DNA of 6,535 bases from Acidobacteriota bacterium (GTDB taxonomy: Bacteria; Acidobacteriota; Vicinamibacteria; Vicinamibacterales; JAKQTR01), in contig JAPKZP010000642.1 of assembly GCA_026393735.1 (NCBI GenBank), positions 7,977 through 14,511 on the forward strand, read 5' to 3'. Positions within the stretch are counted from its first letter, which is position 1, and the number at the start of each line of letters is the position of its first letter. Positions 5,649-6,535 of the stretch are shown piece by piece. The position numbers were made by a program, and so were the translations under genes. The notes under the pieces are model-generated. The model had not been told where the DNA came from. It ran no database searches and was given only the letters and a program-made list of their open reading frames with translations.

Positions 5649-6535
5649 GTGCGGCCCCTCGTCGCGGGCGGCCGCCGGGTGCTGGCGTGGCTCATCACGC
5701 TCGTCGACGCATTGACGGCCGTCGTCATCGCGCCCGACTGTGCCGCGTGCGGCACACCGCTCGGTCGGCCGCACGCGGGCCCTGTCTGTGAATCCTGCTG
5801 GATCGGCATCCGCATCTTCACGCCCCCCATCTGCGACGGGTGCGGGGATCCGGTAGCCTCTGCAGCTGGAACCGCTGGACGGCGAGGAATGGATCCAGCC
5901 AATCCCGCCTTCGCCGAACGGGCGAGCGACCGTTCTCATGACAGCAGGACGAGCGTCGACCTCTCCCGCGTGGTCGGTCGTGGAGCAGGCTGTCAGGCCC
6001 GCTTGCTCTGCGCCGGGTGCCGTGACGTGCCCCGCACGATCGCTCGTGCGCGCGCCGTCGGGCCGTACGATGATCATCTCCGCGACATCAGCCACGCGTT
6101 CAAGTACGGCCAGCGGCGCACCCTCGCGCCGCCGCTGTCGGCGCTGATGGCGCGGCACGGGCGTGCGGTGCTCGAGGGTGCCGACGTCAGCGTCGCGGTG
6201 CCGCTCCACTGGCGGCGCAGGCGCGAGCGGGGCTTCAACCAGGCGGCGCTGCTCGCGGCAGGGCTCGGCCTGCCGGTCTGGCACGCCCTCAGGCGGCGTC
6301 GGCGCACGCGGTCGCAGGTGGAACTGCCCGCCGGCGAACGTCACCGCAACGTCGAACAGGCCTTCGTGCTCACCTGGCGGGTCCGGCTGCTGCACATCGG
6401 AGTCGGGCGGGGGTGCGGGTGGTGGCGGGTTCCAGAGGTCGTCGTCCTCGTCGACGACGTCAGCACGACGGGCGCCACGCTGGAGGCGTGCGCCCGCGTC
6501 CTGAAGCAGGCAGGCGTGAAAGAGGTGCGGGCGCT
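5649..6535 (+). CDS. comF: ComF family phosphoribosyltransferase-like protein, C-terminus cut by window edge
   Basis: From GTG 5649 the frame is open for 295 codons to the window edge. Four Cys pairs appear, C31/C34, C47/C50, C62/C65 and C121/C124, as in the zinc-binding N-terminus of ComF. The phosphoribosyltransferase part follows: AFKYGQRR (150-157), VPLHWRRRRERGFNQA (184-199), RSQVEL and R233/N234. The PRPP loop is VVVLVDDVSTTGAT (264-277). ComF takes part in uptake of transforming DNA through the inner membrane; homologues elsewhere (GntX) have less clear roles. Two stretches are longer than usual: 55 residues between the third and fourth Cys pair, and about 24 between AF (238-239) and the PRPP loop. 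GTG 5679 (residue 11) is an alternative start giving a more typical N-terminus. It lies 22 bp after rsfS, in the same operon. Confidence 0.85.
   Translation, partial: MRPLVAGGRRVLAWLITLVDALTAVVIAPDCAACGTPLGRPHAGPVCESCWIGIRIFTPPICDGCGDPVASAAGTAGRRGMDPANPAFAERASDRSHDSRTSVDLSRVVGRGAGCQARLLCAGCRDVPRTIARARAVGPYDDHLRDISHAFKYGQRRTLAPPLSALMARHGRAVLEGADVSVAVPLHWRRRRERGFNQAALLAAGLGLPVWHALRRRRRTRSQVELPAGERHRNVEQAFVLTWRVRLLHIGVGRGCGWWRVPEVVVLVDDVSTTGATLEACARVLKQAGVKEVRA

Noticed and set aside
4958..5902. Minus-strand frame opposite nadD, rsfS and the start of comF
   Set aside because: It covers three recognisable + strand genes and shows no protein-like features.
5649..6535. comF as a frameshifted pseudogene
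   Set aside because: One frame stays open through all four Cys pairs and the PRPP loop despite the two long segments, so an intact reading frame is the simpler reading.

Overview
The window is GC-rich bacterial chromosomal DNA with tightly packed housekeeping genes. It contains no rRNA, tRNA, transposase, phage gene or CRISPR array. The gene order (rplU-rpmA, then obgE-nadD-rsfS-comF), the heavy G/C third-position use, and a signal-peptide TPR protein beside a lipoprotein suggest a free-living Gram-negative. Acidobacteriota, perhaps a Vicinamibacterales relative, is my best guess, but this rests on general familiarity and not on a search.

Layout. On the minus strand, positions 1-292 hold the N-terminal part of a probable dprA (DNA-processing protein A), cut by the window edge. 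Everything else reads rightward. A good sigma70-type promoter (327-355) precedes an exported two-TPR protein (413-775). A lipoprotein (750-1538) overlaps it by 26 bp. Ribosomal proteins L21 (GTG start at 1664) and L27 (1991-2272) follow, closed by a hairpin terminator near 2317. Positions 2273-2495 hold that terminator and three near-identical small palindromes leading into a Rossmann-fold LOG/DprA-related protein (2496-3038). The 371-bp gap 3039-3409 is built almost entirely of repeats: two unrelated palindromes, then a GC-rich array of about nine 21/22-bp units organised as two 85-bp higher-order copies. The array ends just before obgE. From obgE on, the genes are nearly continuous: obgE and nadD share GTGA, nadD and rsfS overlap by 8 bp, and comF begins 22 bp after rsfS and runs off the right edge.

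Function. L21, L27, ObgE and RsfS all concern the large ribosomal subunit (structure, assembly, silencing). NadD makes NAD from nicotinate mononucleotide. DprA and ComF are competence/DNA-uptake proteins at opposite ends of the window, and the LOG-like protein belongs to a family distantly related to DprA. The TPR protein and lipoprotein look like a small envelope pair of unknown role.

I see no complete new defence or mobile system. The most unusual content is the repeat-rich spacer that separates rpmA from obgE, and a comF reading frame with two in-frame insertions.
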